This document shows positions 47,329-56,711 of a DNA stretch of 64,000 bases, in pieces. The first letter of the stretch is position 1; every line of letters starts with the position of its first letter. A program made the position numbers and the translations under genes. Under the pieces are notes generated by a model that was not told the origin of the DNA, made no database searches, and saw only the letters and a program-made list of their open reading frames with translations. Source of the stretch: Pseudomonadota bacterium. Lineage in GTDB: Bacteria; Pseudomonadota; Alphaproteobacteria; UBA2136; UBA6156. The stretch is taken from the NCBI GenBank assembly GCA_016125035.1, contig WGMN01000011.1:1-64000 (forward strand), written 5' to 3'.

Positions 47329-47601
47329 ATGAACAAGCAAGAACTCATCAGCAAGGTTGCTGATTCTGCCAAGTGCACCAAGACCGAAGCCGCCGCGGTT
47401 ATCGACAGCTTCATCGACACCATCACCAAGTCCCTGAAGAAGGGCGGCGAAGTGCGCCTGACCGGTTTCGGCACCTTCACCACCAGCAAGCGCAAGGCCA
47501 CCACCGGCCGCAACCCGCGCACTGGCCAAGCCATCAAGATCCCTGCCAGCACCCAACCCAAGTTCCGTGCCGGTAAATCCCTGCGCGACGCCGTGAACTA
47601 G
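47329..47601 (+). CDS. hup: DNA-binding protein HU
   Basis: 90 aa, exactly HU size. MNKQELISKVADSAKCTKTEA, then GEVRLTGFGTFTTSKRKA and the beta-arm tip GRNPRTGQAIKIPAS with the intercalating Pro, ending FRAGKSLRDAVN. A nucleoid protein that bends DNA. It has its own strong promoter and terminator, so it can be expressed apart from lon. Confidence 0.97.
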   Translation: MNKQELISKVADSAKCTKTEAAAVIDSFIDTITKSLKKGGEVRLTGFGTFTTSKRKATTGRNPRTGQAIKIPASTQPKFRAGKSLRDAVN

Positions 47602-47615
47602 TCGTTCACCGTTGT

Positions 47616-47646
47616 AAAAAAAGCCGCCCCCTTGGGCGGCTTTTTT
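47616..47646 (+). terminator. Terminator after hup
   Basis: AAAAAAAGCCGCCC-CCTT-GGGCGGCTTTTTT: strong intrinsic terminator 15 bases after the stop. Confidence 0.93.
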
Positions 47647-47785
47647 GGTTAAGTAAGTGCGGTTGTTGAAATGGCGAGCTTGAGATACAAGAGAAGGCCA
47701 CTAGCGGTAAATCTGAAATGGAATACCTAGCCATTTGACCGGCATTCGTAATGCTGCCGCAACCTCGCCGTTGAAAGGATAAAAT

Positions 47786-47950
47786 ATGCCTGAAGAACCG
47801 GATAAAGCCGAGCTTCCCTCGCCTTCGAGAAGTCTGCTCACACCCGAGGAGGCGGCCCTCTTGCGTAGCCACCTTAAGAAACCATACAGAACCGAGCTGA
47901 CCCAAGCGGAAAAAGATGCCATCAACAAAACCTCGCCGGGCTTTGCCTAG
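47786..47950 (+). CDS. Small hypothetical protein (54 aa)
   Basis: ATG preceded by gaaaggataaaat, a good ribosome site. Charged, predicted helical protein: MPEEPDKAELPSPS head, LTPEEAALLRSHLKK helix, LTQAEKDAI and a SPGFA end. No membrane segment or Cys. Codon use fits the genome. The longer leftward frames over the same DNA have no ribosome site. Function unknown. Confidence 0.5.
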   Translation: MPEEPDKAELPSPSRSLLTPEEAALLRSHLKKPYRTELTQAEKDAINKTSPGFA

Positions 47951-48013
47951 CGGCTGCTAAACAGGCTGCAGCCGGCGACCTGATTGATGAATCTCTCACG
48001 GGCAGAAGGTCAG

Positions 48014-48035
48014 GGCAGGGGGCTTGCCCCCTGCC
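48014..48035 (+). terminator. Stem-loop downstream of the 54-aa gene
   Basis: GGCAGGGGG-CTTG-CCCCCTGCC, a perfect 9-bp stem with tetraloop, but with no T-run after it. The rest of the gap to 48178 shows no gene. Confidence 0.45.
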
Positions 48036-48178
48036 GGCGCAGCCGTCATGGCGAGGAGCACGGCCCATAGCCGCCCCTCGTGGTCACGGGTGTTGCGCCG
48101 CGCAGACGTGGCCATCCATGCGGCATTCATCGCGGGCATTTCTCATTTTTTATCCTCCGGTTCTGTTATTCTTCCTTC

Positions 48179-48586
48179 ATGACCTCCCTCTACCTCGGCG
48201 GCGCCTTCGCCCAGTACAACCCGCAAGAAGTCACCACCCGCCAGGCGGAGGTGGAAGCGCTGCTGCACCCCTCCATCACCGTGCACAAACCCAAGCACCA
48301 GGGCTCCTACCCCAAAAATCTCACCAACGTGGAAGCCACGCTCACCCAGCGCGACATGCTGATGGTCCGCGCGGCCGACCTCCTCATCCTGGATTGCCTC
48401 GGCGCCGATAAAATTAGCCGCGGCAGCGTGCTGGAAATGGGCTGGGCCAGTGCCATGGGCAAACCATTCATTCTGATTGCGGAGGAAGGCAACCCGCACA
48501 TCTTCAACATGTCGCAAAGCCTCACCCGCTTCATCGTGCCTTCGCGCAAACACGCGGCGGATATCGCCAACTCCCTGCTCACCTAA
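48179..48586 (+). CDS. Nucleoside 2-deoxyribosyltransferase-like protein
   Basis: 135 aa. N-terminal LYLGGAFA strand, RDMLMVRAADLLILDC, and SRGSVLEMGWASAMGKPFILI (~79-99), with the catalytic-type Glu in LEMGWA, match the nucleoside deoxyribosyltransferase (PF05014-type) fold. Members exchange bases on deoxyribose or hydrolyse nucleotides. The residues beyond the fold core are too few to assign a substrate. It overlaps the convergent aldehyde dehydrogenase gene by 4 bases. Confidence 0.65.
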   Translation: MTSLYLGGAFAQYNPQEVTTRQAEVEALLHPSITVHKPKHQGSYPKNLTNVEATLTQRDMLMVRAADLLILDCLGADKISRGSVLEMGWASAMGKPFILIAEEGNPHIFNMSQSLTRFIVPSRKHAADIANSLLT

Positions 48587-50013
48587 CGGTAAGCAATCGC
48601 CTTCACCTCCAAATAGTCCTCAAAGCCGAACACCCCGCGCTCGCGCCCGTTGCCGCTCATCTTGTAGCCGCCAAACGGCAGCTCCGGCCCCAGCAAACTG
48701 CCGTTCACACCAATGCTGCCCGCCCTGATCCTCTTCGCCACCGCCAACGCCTGCGCCGCATCCCCACCCTGCACATACCCCGCCAGGCCATAATCAGTGT
48801 CGTTGCCGATCTCAATCGCCTCCTCCACCGTGTCATAGCCGATCACGCACAACACCGGGCCGAAGATCTCCTCCCGCGCAATCACCATGTCGTTCCTCAC
48901 ACCGGCAAACACCGTCGGCTTCACAAAATACCCGCGCGTCAAACCACCCGGCCGCCCCAACCCGCCGCACAACAACGTGGCACCCTCATCCAACCCTTTC
49001 TGGATATACCCCTGCACGCGCTCAAACTGCGCCTTCCCCGCCAGCGGCCCCATCTGCGTGGCTTCATCTGCCGGGTCACCCACCACAATCGCCTCCATCT
49101 GCGCCTTCATCGCCGCACAGAAATCATCCATCAGCTTATGCGGCACCAGCACCCGCGTCGGCGCATTGCAGTTCTGCCCGCAGTTGCGCGCGATGTAATT
49201 CACGCTCACCGCCGCCGCCTTGGCCACGTCCACGTCGTCCAAAATAATGTTCGGGCTCTTGCCACCCAGCTCCTGCGTCACGCGCTTCACGGTGGCGGCG
49301 GCACGCTCCGCCACATCTTTCCCCGCGCGCGTGCTGCCGGTGATGCTCGCCATATCAAACGCCGCATGCGCACTCATCGCCGCGCCCACCTCGGGGCCGG
49401 TGCCGTTCACCAGGTTAAACACGCCCTTAGGCACACCTGCCTCATGCAACACCTCGGCCAGGATCAACGCATTGAAAGGCGCCACCTCGGTGGGCTTCAA
49501 CACCATCGTGCACCCCGCCGCCAACGCCGGGCCCACCTTCAGGGCGATCTGGCTCACCGGCCAGTTCCACGGCGTCACCATCGCCACCACGCCCACCGGC
49601 TCACGCCTCACCATGCCGTTAGCCACGGGCACCTCAAACTCATAGTCCTTCAAAATCCTCACCACCTCGCGCAAATGGTTCACCCACGCTTGAGCCTGCT
49701 GCTCCCTCGCCAATTTTATCGGTGCCCCCATCTCCGCGCACACCACCTGCGCCATCTCCTCATGCCGGGTCTCGTAAACCTTCAAGATCTTCTCCAGCAA
49801 TTCCACCCGCGCCCCCACCTCCCACTGGCTGTACTCCGCAAACGCCGCTTTCGCCGCCTGCGCCGCCATATCCACATCCGCAGCATTGCCCAAGGCAATC
49901 TCGCCAATCACCTCCTCCGTCGCCGGATTAACAACCTTCTGCACCCCCGTGCCCTTGGGCTTCACCCACTTGCCATCAATATAAAATTCCCCTGCACGCG
50001 CACTCATTTTCAT
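48583..50013 (-). CDS. NAD(P)-dependent aldehyde dehydrogenase
   Basis: 476 aa. TPWNWP(V) and VLKPTEVAP (cofactor/substrate loop), FDMASITGSTRAG (GSTxxG), general-base Glu in TQELGGKSP, and catalytic Cys in NCGQNCNAPTRVL. Typical ALDH superfamily oxidoreductase of the aliphatic/betaine-type branch; substrate not predictable. ggagaacggtt ribosome site before the first ATG. Monocistronic. Confidence 0.93.
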   Translation of the reverse strand: MKMSARAGEFYIDGKWVKPKGTGVQKVVNPATEEVIGEIALGNAADVDMAAQAAKAAFAEYSQWEVGARVELLEKILKVYETRHEEMAQVVCAEMGAPIKLAREQQAQAWVNHLREVVRILKDYEFEVPVANGMVRREPVGVVAMVTPWNWPVSQIALKVGPALAAGCTMVLKPTEVAPFNALILAEVLHEAGVPKGVFNLVNGTGPEVGAAMSAHAAFDMASITGSTRAGKDVAERAAATVKRVTQELGGKSPNIILDDVDVAKAAAVSVNYIARNCGQNCNAPTRVLVPHKLMDDFCAAMKAQMEAIVVGDPADEATQMGPLAGKAQFERVQGYIQKGLDEGATLLCGGLGRPGGLTRGYFVKPTVFAGVRNDMVIAREEIFGPVLCVIGYDTVEEAIEIGNDTDYGLAGYVQGGDAAQALAVAKRIRAGSIGVNGSLLGPELPFGGYKMSGNGRERGVFGFEDYLEVKAIAYR

Positions 50014-50122
50014 AACCGTTCTCCTCTTGCCGAGACTCTACACCCAAAACCCACCCCGCCCACCTCAAAAAACCGTCAAAGCTTGCCAACAGGCTCCGTT
50101 TCAGGCACAACCGCGCCTGCCC

Positions 50123-50198
<76 letters not shown>

Positions 50199-50201
50199 TT
50201 T

Positions 50202-51152
50202 TTAGGCCGCCCCGCGCCAAAACTCCCAAATCCGCTCGCGCTGCAACCTCACATACTCGCGCCCCACCTCAAAGTTGTGCTGCATGGCGGCCTGCGTGCC
50301 CACCACCGGCGGGTAAAGCTTGCGGTGCGGCGTTATCAGCAGAACAGCCCCGTCTTTTTCTCCCTGCGCCAACTTCCTCGCCAGGCGCTTCAAAATACCG
50401 CCTTTGCGCGCAAAGCTCACATACTGCCGTGGCGGCAGGTTGCCCTTAAACCCGCATTTGGCCAGTGCATACCAAAGCCAACCCAATGCCGCCATCACCA
50501 CCCCCATCACAGGGGAGGTCAAGCTCCCGGTCAAAATCACAATATTGCGGTTTTGTTCGGTGCCGGGCAGGGGCCACAGGGCGGGCAGCATGGCATCCCC
50601 GTCCACATAAGCGTGTCCTCCCACCTTTAATGCCCGGTCGTAAAAAATCGGCAACGCCTTGGCGGCTTTCACCATGGTGTAGATATCATGCTTGCGCCAA
50701 TCGCGGTAAAGGTGCCCACCCAGCACCTGCCCGTCGCAGCCGTCCAGGTTGGCAAAAACCTCCACCTCGCCGCTGTCGCAGTTCACCATGGGAAAGAAGA
50801 ACTTCACCGGTGAGGCCTTAATGGCCTCCACATCATAGGGGTTCTGCTTCTTAAACACCCCGTCCACCAGCACATCAATGTCGTAAACCGGCTTGGCCCC
50901 AAACAGCGAACCTATGCCTTTAAAGTTTAAAAACGGCGCCGCGGGTATGTCCTGCGTCCAAATTCTCACTCCCGGGTGGTTCTCCCGGTGCGAGAGGTAG
51001 TAAAAAAGGCCCCCCACACTGGCCGAAGAGGCAAAAATAGACCGCACCTGGCCAAACTCCTCCGGCCACAGTTCCAGCATCTCGGTCAAAACCCCGGCAA
51101 TAAAGGCCCCCTGCAACCCTCCGCCGCCGCAAATCAGTGATACATCCTTCAT
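50202..51152 (-). CDS. Patatin-like phospholipase family protein
   Basis: 316 aa from the ATG giving MKDVSLICGGGGLQGAF; the frame is open upstream without a matching domain. GGGGLQGAF is the oxyanion loop. The nucleophile elbow reads FASSASVGGL, i.e. S-x-S-x-G rather than G-x-S-x-G. YVDGDAMLP supplies the catalytic Asp. The family hydrolyses acyl esters of lipids. The altered elbow leaves activity uncertain. It stops 3 bases from the convergent tRNA-Val. Confidence 0.8.
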   Translation of the reverse strand: MKDVSLICGGGGLQGAFIAGVLTEMLELWPEEFGQVRSIFASSASVGGLFYYLSHRENHPGVRIWTQDIPAAPFLNFKGIGSLFGAKPVYDIDVLVDGVFKKQNPYDVEAIKASPVKFFFPMVNCDSGEVEVFANLDGCDGQVLGGHLYRDWRKHDIYTMVKAAKALPIFYDRALKVGGHAYVDGDAMLPALWPLPGTEQNRNIVILTGSLTSPVMGVVMAALGWLWYALAKCGFKGNLPPRQYVSFARKGGILKRLARKLAQGEKDGAVLLITPHRKLYPPVVGTQAAMQHNFEVGREYVRLQRERIWEFWRGAA

Positions 51153-51235
51153 AGCGGCTACTTTAAGGCGGGCCTGGCCGCCCGGTAAATGGGCGAGGCA
51201 GCTCCGGGCAGATGATTTCTGCCCGCCCAAATGCC

Positions 51236-51263
51236 TTGACCCCCCTCCAAATCCTGCTATAAC
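51236..51263 (+). promoter_or_regulatory. Promoter of tRNA-Asp
   Basis: TTGACC, 16-base spacer, TATAAC, 19 bases upstream of the mature tRNA 5' end. Confidence 0.65.
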
Positions 51264-51282
51264 CACCCCCGCTGGCCAAAAC

Positions 51283-51359
51283 GGAGGCGTAGCTCAGTTG
51301 GTTAGAGTATCGGCTTGTCACGCCGAGGGTCGCGGGTTCGAGTCCCGTCGCTTCCGCCA
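51283..51359 (+). tRNA. tRNA-Asp (GTC)
   Basis: 77 bases: acceptor GGAGGCG/CGCTTCC with one G-T pair, discriminator G73 typical of Asp, D-arm AGCTCAGTTGGTTAGAGT, anticodon stem TCGGC-TTGTCAC-GCCGA (anticodon GTC), T-arm CGGG-TTCGAGT-CCCG, encoded CCA. Followed by a tctcccgtagggaga hairpin. Confidence 0.96.
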
Positions 51360-51495
51360 GTTCTCCCGTAGGGAGACGACTACAAGCCCCCGCGTGCCCG
51401 TCAGGGCCAAAGCGGAAAGGCGGGCGCGCCAGCGCCAAGCCGTCCATCCCCCACTTTCTCTCCCCACCTCCGCCCTCATGCGCTAAACTCACCCC

Positions 51496-52431
51496 ATGAT
51501 GAACTTCGGCGTCTCAGGCTTCCCGCTGGCCTTCACCACCTCCGCCCAGCGTAAAAAGCGCGAGAATATCTTCCCCTGGCTGCACGCCCAGGGCCTCAAC
51601 GCGCTGGAACTGCAGATGACCTACGGCCCCCGCACCAGTGAAGAAAATTGCCTTCTTTACAATCAATTATCGCAAGAATTCGGCATCAAACTCTCCGCTC
51701 ACGCCTCCTACTTCATCGTGCTCACCAGTGCCGAGGCTGAAAAGATCGAGCGCTCGATAGAAACCCTCAAACGCACCTATGAACTGGCCGAGATCCTGGG
51801 CGCAGACGCCATCGTCCTGCACCCCGGCCCGCTCTACGGCCAGCCCGCCGCCGATGCGCATGAGCGCTTTCTGGCCAACTGCGCCAAATTCCTTTCCTCC
51901 TACGGCCCCACGCCGGTGGGCCTGTTCGTGGAAACCGCGGGCAAACACGGCCAACTCGGCACGGTGGATGAGATCCTTTCGCTTTCCGCGCAGCTCCCCG
52001 GCGTCCACCCCTGCATCGATTTCGGCCACGTCCACGCCCACACCGGCGGCACGCTGGAAGACCCGGCCAACGTGGGTTCCCTGGTGCAAAAGCTCACCAC
52101 GTTCGTCACGCAAAGCCCCACGCGCCGCATCCATTTCCATTACACCCCCATCGACTACGGCCCGCGCGGAGAGATCCGCCACCGCGCGGTGGGCGATGCC
52201 TACCCCGTGTCCGCCCAACCCACGCTGTTTGCCGAGTCCCGCCCGCGCTACCAATCGAGCGACGGCCTCTACCACCCGCTGCCCGCCAACGTCGCACCCT
52301 TCCTGCACCAAATTCCCGTGCCCGCCACGCTTATTTCGGAGACCTATAACAGCCAGGAACAAGGCGCCGCCGCCATCCAGCAAGCCTACCTGGCGGCGGG
52401 GGCTCCCTCCGCCCGGCGCGTGCCGGCCTAA
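51496..52431 (+). CDS. nfo: Endonuclease IV-like AP endonuclease (xylose isomerase-like TIM barrel)
   Basis: 311 aa. Metal-ligand motifs of deoxyribonuclease IV are visible in order: SAHASYFIVL, VLHPGPL, FVETAGKHGQ, CIDFGHVHAHTGG, RIHFHYTPID, and LISETYNS near the C-terminus. The enzyme cleaves abasic sites using a trinuclear zinc centre. Two adjacent ATGs are possible. It is slightly divergent from E. coli Nfo (HYTPI in place of the usual HLND), so a related TIM-barrel enzyme is not excluded. Confidence 0.82.
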   Translation: MMNFGVSGFPLAFTTSAQRKKRENIFPWLHAQGLNALELQMTYGPRTSEENCLLYNQLSQEFGIKLSAHASYFIVLTSAEAEKIERSIETLKRTYELAEILGADAIVLHPGPLYGQPAADAHERFLANCAKFLSSYGPTPVGLFVETAGKHGQLGTVDEILSLSAQLPGVHPCIDFGHVHAHTGGTLEDPANVGSLVQKLTTFVTQSPTRRIHFHYTPIDYGPRGEIRHRAVGDAYPVSAQPTLFAESRPRYQSSDGLYHPLPANVAPFLHQIPVPATLISETYNSQEQGAAAIQQAYLAAGAPSARRVPA

Positions 52432-52613
52432 CACGCATCAAGTCGCCGTGGGCCGCCAAGTGCATCCACTTTCTTAAAATATCCCAATAAAATCAAAGAT
52501 AAAATCCAAAAAAACCCACCCCGCGCAAATCTGGGACTTTTTCGTCCCACCCCCTCGCTCAAACCTCCCCAGCCGCCTCCAAAAAACCCCGGAATTCCGG
52601 TACCTTGGGCGCT

Positions 52614-54308
52614 ATGGACATTGTTGACCTCATGATCGCCGACCACGTCATTTCGGTCACCGACCTGCATAACCTGCCGGTCACCGTCCAGAAAGACCCC
52701 GATGCCCTCATCGAAGCCCTTGGAAAAGCAGGGAAGTTGTCCTCAACCCAGCAGGCGCGCTACAAGGCCGTGGCGTATGACTTCCCGGTCAAGAATGACG
52801 AGGAAATGGCCAAGGTCACTCCCCACCAGGTGGAGGGGATCGACAGGGATTTCCTGCAATTCTACACCACCTGCCCCATCGAGCTCGGCCGCAACGAGGT
52901 CACCTGGGCCTCTGCCGATCTCCCCAACAAACGCCTGCACTCAGAAATTATCCTGCGCAACCGCAAATCCAGCCATCAGTTCGTCTGGGCCAGCGCCAAA
53001 AGCATCGAAAATGCCATCGAGCGCATGAACAAGCGGGAAGGGCACTCGCTCAAATTCCTGGTGGAAAACGCCTACGCCCAACTCAACGCCGGCAACGACG
53101 ACGCCATCATCAACCTGGTGGAAGAGATCATCCGCACCGCCTACAAAAACGGCGCCTCCGACCTGCACATCGAGATTCTGAACAGAAAACCAACGGTCAT
53201 GGCGCGCATCGATAACGAGCTGGAAGAGCTGGTGGCCCTGCCGATGGAGGTGTACGACCGCGTGGTGGGCCGCCTACGCCACCTCGCCGGCGTCTCGGCG
53301 GAGAACTTCAAAAAGCCGCTCTATGGCCGGATGACCTTCGACCTCACCAACCGCCAAAGCGTGGATATCCGCTACACCACCCAGCCCATCACGCTGGAGA
53401 ACACCGCCAAAATCGCCATGCGCTTCCTGCGCCCGTTCGAGGGCCAGATGGAAAGCTTCGGCTACTCCGACGAAACCATTGATAAAATCGACCACCTGAT
53501 GCGCTTCGAAGAAGGCGTCATCATCTTCGCCGGTCCCACCGGGCAAGGTAAGTCCACCGCCTGCCGCCTGATGATCAAACGCGGCCAGCGCCCGGGCCAG
53601 AACGTCATTAGCTATGAAAAGCAAATCGAAGAACGCATGGCCAACGTCATCCAAACGGAAGAAGACCTCGCCGCCGGCGTCAACCTGGAAACCTTCCTCT
53701 ACGCCGCCCTGGGCCTCGACCCAGACGTGCTCTACATCGGGGAAGTGCGCTCACCTGAAGACACCCGCCGCGTCATCGACGCCGGTAACCTCGGCCACCT
53801 GGTCATCACCACCATGCACGCCAATGATAGCTTCATGACGCTCGACCGGCTCCTGCAACGCGGCGTGCCGCCCGAGCTTATCTTCTCCAACGTGCGCGGC
53901 GTCATCGCCCAGCGCCTGGTGCGGCGCCTGTGCCCCAAGTGCCGCGTGCCTTATGAGCTCGACCAGCAAACCGCCGATAACATGAACACCATCCGCGATC
54001 TCGGCTTCAAGCGCGGCGATGCCATCTACCGCCCCAACCGCAACGGCTGCGAGCTTTGCCACTACCGCGGTTATTCCGGGCGTATCGCCATGGAAGAAGT
54101 GCTGGAGCTATGGCGGCGCGAGATCACCCGCAACGTCTGGGCGGGCAACCGCCTGCGCCCAGATTGGATCGACGTGGTGCGCGAGCAGGCGGCCGCCACC
54201 GGCATGAGCGATATGCTCAAACAGGGCCTGCGCCACGTCAAGGCGGGCATAACCTCACTCGATGAATTGGAGCGCTTCTTCAGTGCCGATCTTGAAACCC
54301 TCCGCTAG
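52614..54308 (+). CDS. GspE/PilB-type assembly ATPase
   Basis: 564 aa. An N-terminal GspE-N-like region (~1-140), then the secretion ATPase core: ASDLHIEI (~180), Walker A GPTGQGKST (~307-315), Asp box, Walker B LDPDVLYIGEVRSPED, His box TTMHANDS, and a C-terminal zinc finger CPKC...CELCHYRGYSGR, as in GspE/PilB. It powers pilus or pseudopilus extension. The ATG is preferred over a TTG 9 bases upstream. First gene of an eight-gene overlapped operon. Confidence 0.9.
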   Translation: MDIVDLMIADHVISVTDLHNLPVTVQKDPDALIEALGKAGKLSSTQQARYKAVAYDFPVKNDEEMAKVTPHQVEGIDRDFLQFYTTCPIELGRNEVTWASADLPNKRLHSEIILRNRKSSHQFVWASAKSIENAIERMNKREGHSLKFLVENAYAQLNAGNDDAIINLVEEIIRTAYKNGASDLHIEILNRKPTVMARIDNELEELVALPMEVYDRVVGRLRHLAGVSAENFKKPLYGRMTFDLTNRQSVDIRYTTQPITLENTAKIAMRFLRPFEGQMESFGYSDETIDKIDHLMRFEEGVIIFAGPTGQGKSTACRLMIKRGQRPGQNVISYEKQIEERMANVIQTEEDLAAGVNLETFLYAALGLDPDVLYIGEVRSPEDTRRVIDAGNLGHLVITTMHANDSFMTLDRLLQRGVPPELIFSNVRGVIAQRLVRRLCPKCRVPYELDQQTADNMNTIRDLGFKRGDAIYRPNRNGCELCHYRGYSGRIAMEEVLELWRREITRNVWAGNRLRPDWIDVVREQAAATGMSDMLKQGLRHVKAGITSLDELERFFSADLETLR

Positions 54309-55392
54309 CGCCCTCGCCCCCGGCCGCGCCGCCACGCTCACCGCCAGCGGCATGAGCCCGCGCGACCGCGAGCGCTTCTTCTTCTTCATGGCGATGATGA
54401 TGAAAACGGGCCAAACCACCGCCGACGCCCTGCGCGCCGTGGCCAAGGCCTTCCGCACAGAAAAGAACGAGGCGGTGGCCACCGCCATCGGCGGCCTGGC
54501 CGCCAAGGTCTCGCAGGGTAAGTCGCTCAGCGCCGCCATGCTCACCGAGCGCTCGATGTTCTCCGACCTCCACCGCGCCGCTATTTTGGCGGGCGAGGCT
54601 TCCAACAACATGCAAAAATCGTTCGAGATCCTGCGCATCCTGGAAGATAAAAAGATCAACTCCGCCCGCGCCGGCATGGCCGAGCTTCTCACCCCCGCGC
54701 TCATGCTGGTGCTGTCGCTGGCCAGCATCATGAACACCGGCACCAACACCCTGCCGGTGATGATGAAGGTGCACGAGGCCCAGGGCAAACCACCGGGCGT
54801 GCTGCCCATGGCCATCATGGGCTTTACCGGCTTCATCGCCAATTACTGGGTGTTCATCGTGGCGCTGCTGGTGTGCATCGCCATCGTGTTCTGGTCGCTT
54901 AATTCCAACCCGGCCGGGCGCACCACGCTGCACGCGCTGCAACTGCGCGTGCCCATCTATGGGCGCTTCCTGCTCTACCGCACCTACACGCAAATGCTGC
55001 TCTACTTCCCCTACCTCATCGCCAGCGGGGTCAAGCCCAAGCAACTCATTCCCATCATGGAATCCCTGGCCACCAACATCGTCATCAAAAAGCGCATCGA
55101 CCAATTCAACCACGTCATCACCACCGGCGGCTCGCTCTCGCAGGCCATGTCGCGCTCCGGCTTCCCCGAGCTCATCGTCACCCCGGTCTCTGTGGCCGAG
55201 AACTACGCCCCCTCATCCGGCAGTGTTAACGATGTGCTCATCGAGGGCATGCAACACGCCCACGCCATCTTGGAACGCATGCTTAATGATACCCACGCGC
55301 GCTTCATCGGCGTCTTCGGCGCCATCCTGTGGCTGCTGGGCGGCGCGGTGATGATGCTCGACATGCTTTCAATCGTGCTCTCGCAGGCGTAA
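54262..55392 (+). CDS. GspF/PilC-type inner membrane platform protein
   Basis: 376 aa with two T2SSF domains: (1) FFFFMAMMMKTGQTTADALRAVAKAF...SQGKSLSAAMLT and (2) YTQMLLYFPYLIASGVKPKQL...TTGGSLSQAMSRSGF. Three TM stretches (~145-165, 185-215, 350-372). It links the ATPase to the growing fibre. The ATG used overlaps the ATPase by 47 bases; a GTG 21 bases on or ATG at MSPRDRERFFFF are alternatives. Confidence 0.88.
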   Translation: MNWSASSVPILKPSASALAPGRAATLTASGMSPRDRERFFFFMAMMMKTGQTTADALRAVAKAFRTEKNEAVATAIGGLAAKVSQGKSLSAAMLTERSMFSDLHRAAILAGEASNNMQKSFEILRILEDKKINSARAGMAELLTPALMLVLSLASIMNTGTNTLPVMMKVHEAQGKPPGVLPMAIMGFTGFIANYWVFIVALLVCIAIVFWSLNSNPAGRTTLHALQLRVPIYGRFLLYRTYTQMLLYFPYLIASGVKPKQLIPIMESLATNIVIKKRIDQFNHVITTGGSLSQAMSRSGFPELIVTPVSVAENYAPSSGSVNDVLIEGMQHAHAILERMLNDTHARFIGVFGAILWLLGGAVMMLDMLSIVLSQA

Positions 55393-55397
55393 ACCCC

Positions 55398-56711
55398 ATG
55401 GCCATGCAACTTCCCCCGCTTCCCCCCGCCGTGCAGAACATGCTCGACGAATACCTCCCCATCCTGCGCCAACGCTGGGCCGAGGCGCAAACACACCTGG
55501 GCCCGGTGGCGCAGCAGGCGGTGTCCCTGGCGCAAAAGTTCTGGGGCCAACTGGCCGAGGCCGGCACCGGCGCCAGCGTCGGCGCCACCTTCCGCCACTT
55601 GTGCGTGGTGGGGCTCAACCGGTCCGAGCTTCTGCTGGCGGGCGAGTCCCAATCTGTGTTCGCCGACAACTGGCAAGACCTGGCCGACGATAACCTGCGC
55701 CGCCACATGGCCCTCATGTTCTTCGCGCCGCGCGGGCTCGATGGCACACCGGTCAACCCCTACCTGTTCCTGGCGGGCGAGAACCCAGACGCCGCTGCCG
55801 CCCAGGGCGAAGAAGGCAACGCGGTATTCCTTGCCGAGCAAAGCATCGGCAACACTTCGCTGATAGACCTGTGCCGCATCTCCGCCGGCGGTCCCAACAC
55901 CGTCAACATCATCGTCGCGGCCGATGTCCTGTTCCACTGGGACATCAAGGATAACTACATCCTGCCCACCTCTCCCACCACCTGGGTGAGAGACGTGCAA
56001 GCGGTCATCAAAAGCTACCCGCGCACCACCGTCGCGCACATCTACACCCAGTGGGAGGCCGACCTCCTCACCCCGTCCGACCGCCTCAAAATCCACCGCC
56101 TGCGCGATATCCCGCTCGACCCGCCAACCTGGCTCAACCAGCCCACCGTGCAGCAAAAGTACGGCACCTATGTTCTCACCTTCGCCTTGCTGGTGGCGGG
56201 GCTCACCTACGCCGGGTTGTGGCTCAAGCAACGCGCGCTGGATGCCCTGCTCGACGATTACCACGTGGTCGAGCAGCAAATCCCCCGCGGCGGCCAATAT
56301 GCCGATATCGCCAAGGCCATCTCCGAGCAGGAGAAGATGTTCGCCAAGCGTGATCTCTTCGCCGTGATGGTCAAGGATGGCGGGCGCGCCATCGCCAACT
56401 CCGGCATGAAGGTCGATAACTTCGAGGTCCGCGTGGCCGAGCCCTCCGACCCGCCCAAGCAATACGTCTTCACCATCGAGGCCGAGAAGAACGCTTACGA
56501 GGGCTGGCTGCAGGAAGAGCCCATCGCCCGCGCGGTGCTGATGAACAGCGCGCTGCTCGACGCCATGCGCAAACCGCCCACCACCACCGGCTTCAAGCTG
56601 GAAGGAATCACCGACGTCGCCACGCTGGCGCGTGCCTACGCCAAGGTGGCGCCCAAACCGAATGTAGAGGTTACGTCCTCCACGCAACCGGGCAGGGGGG
56701 CCGGCAAATGA
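55398..56711 (+). CDS. GspL/PilN-like bitopic assembly protein
   Basis: 437 aa. A ~250-residue predicted cytoplasmic part (FRHLCVVGLNRSELLLAGES...), one TM (VLTFALLVAGLTYAGLWL, ~257-275), then coiled coil (DALLDDYHVVEQQIPRGG) and a ferredoxin-like periplasmic domain (FAVMVKDGGRAIANSGMKVDNFEV). That topology is the one of GspL, or of a PilM-PilN fusion. Sequence similarity is weak, so the call rests on topology and on place in the operon. The ATG starts 5 bases after the platform gene. Confidence 0.65.
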   Translation: MAMQLPPLPPAVQNMLDEYLPILRQRWAEAQTHLGPVAQQAVSLAQKFWGQLAEAGTGASVGATFRHLCVVGLNRSELLLAGESQSVFADNWQDLADDNLRRHMALMFFAPRGLDGTPVNPYLFLAGENPDAAAAQGEEGNAVFLAEQSIGNTSLIDLCRISAGGPNTVNIIVAADVLFHWDIKDNYILPTSPTTWVRDVQAVIKSYPRTTVAHIYTQWEADLLTPSDRLKIHRLRDIPLDPPTWLNQPTVQQKYGTYVLTFALLVAGLTYAGLWLKQRALDALLDDYHVVEQQIPRGGQYADIAKAISEQEKMFAKRDLFAVMVKDGGRAIANSGMKVDNFEVRVAEPSDPPKQYVFTIEAEKNAYEGWLQEEPIARAVLMNSALLDAMRKPPTTTGFKLEGITDVATLARAYAKVAPKPNVEVTSSTQPGRGAGK

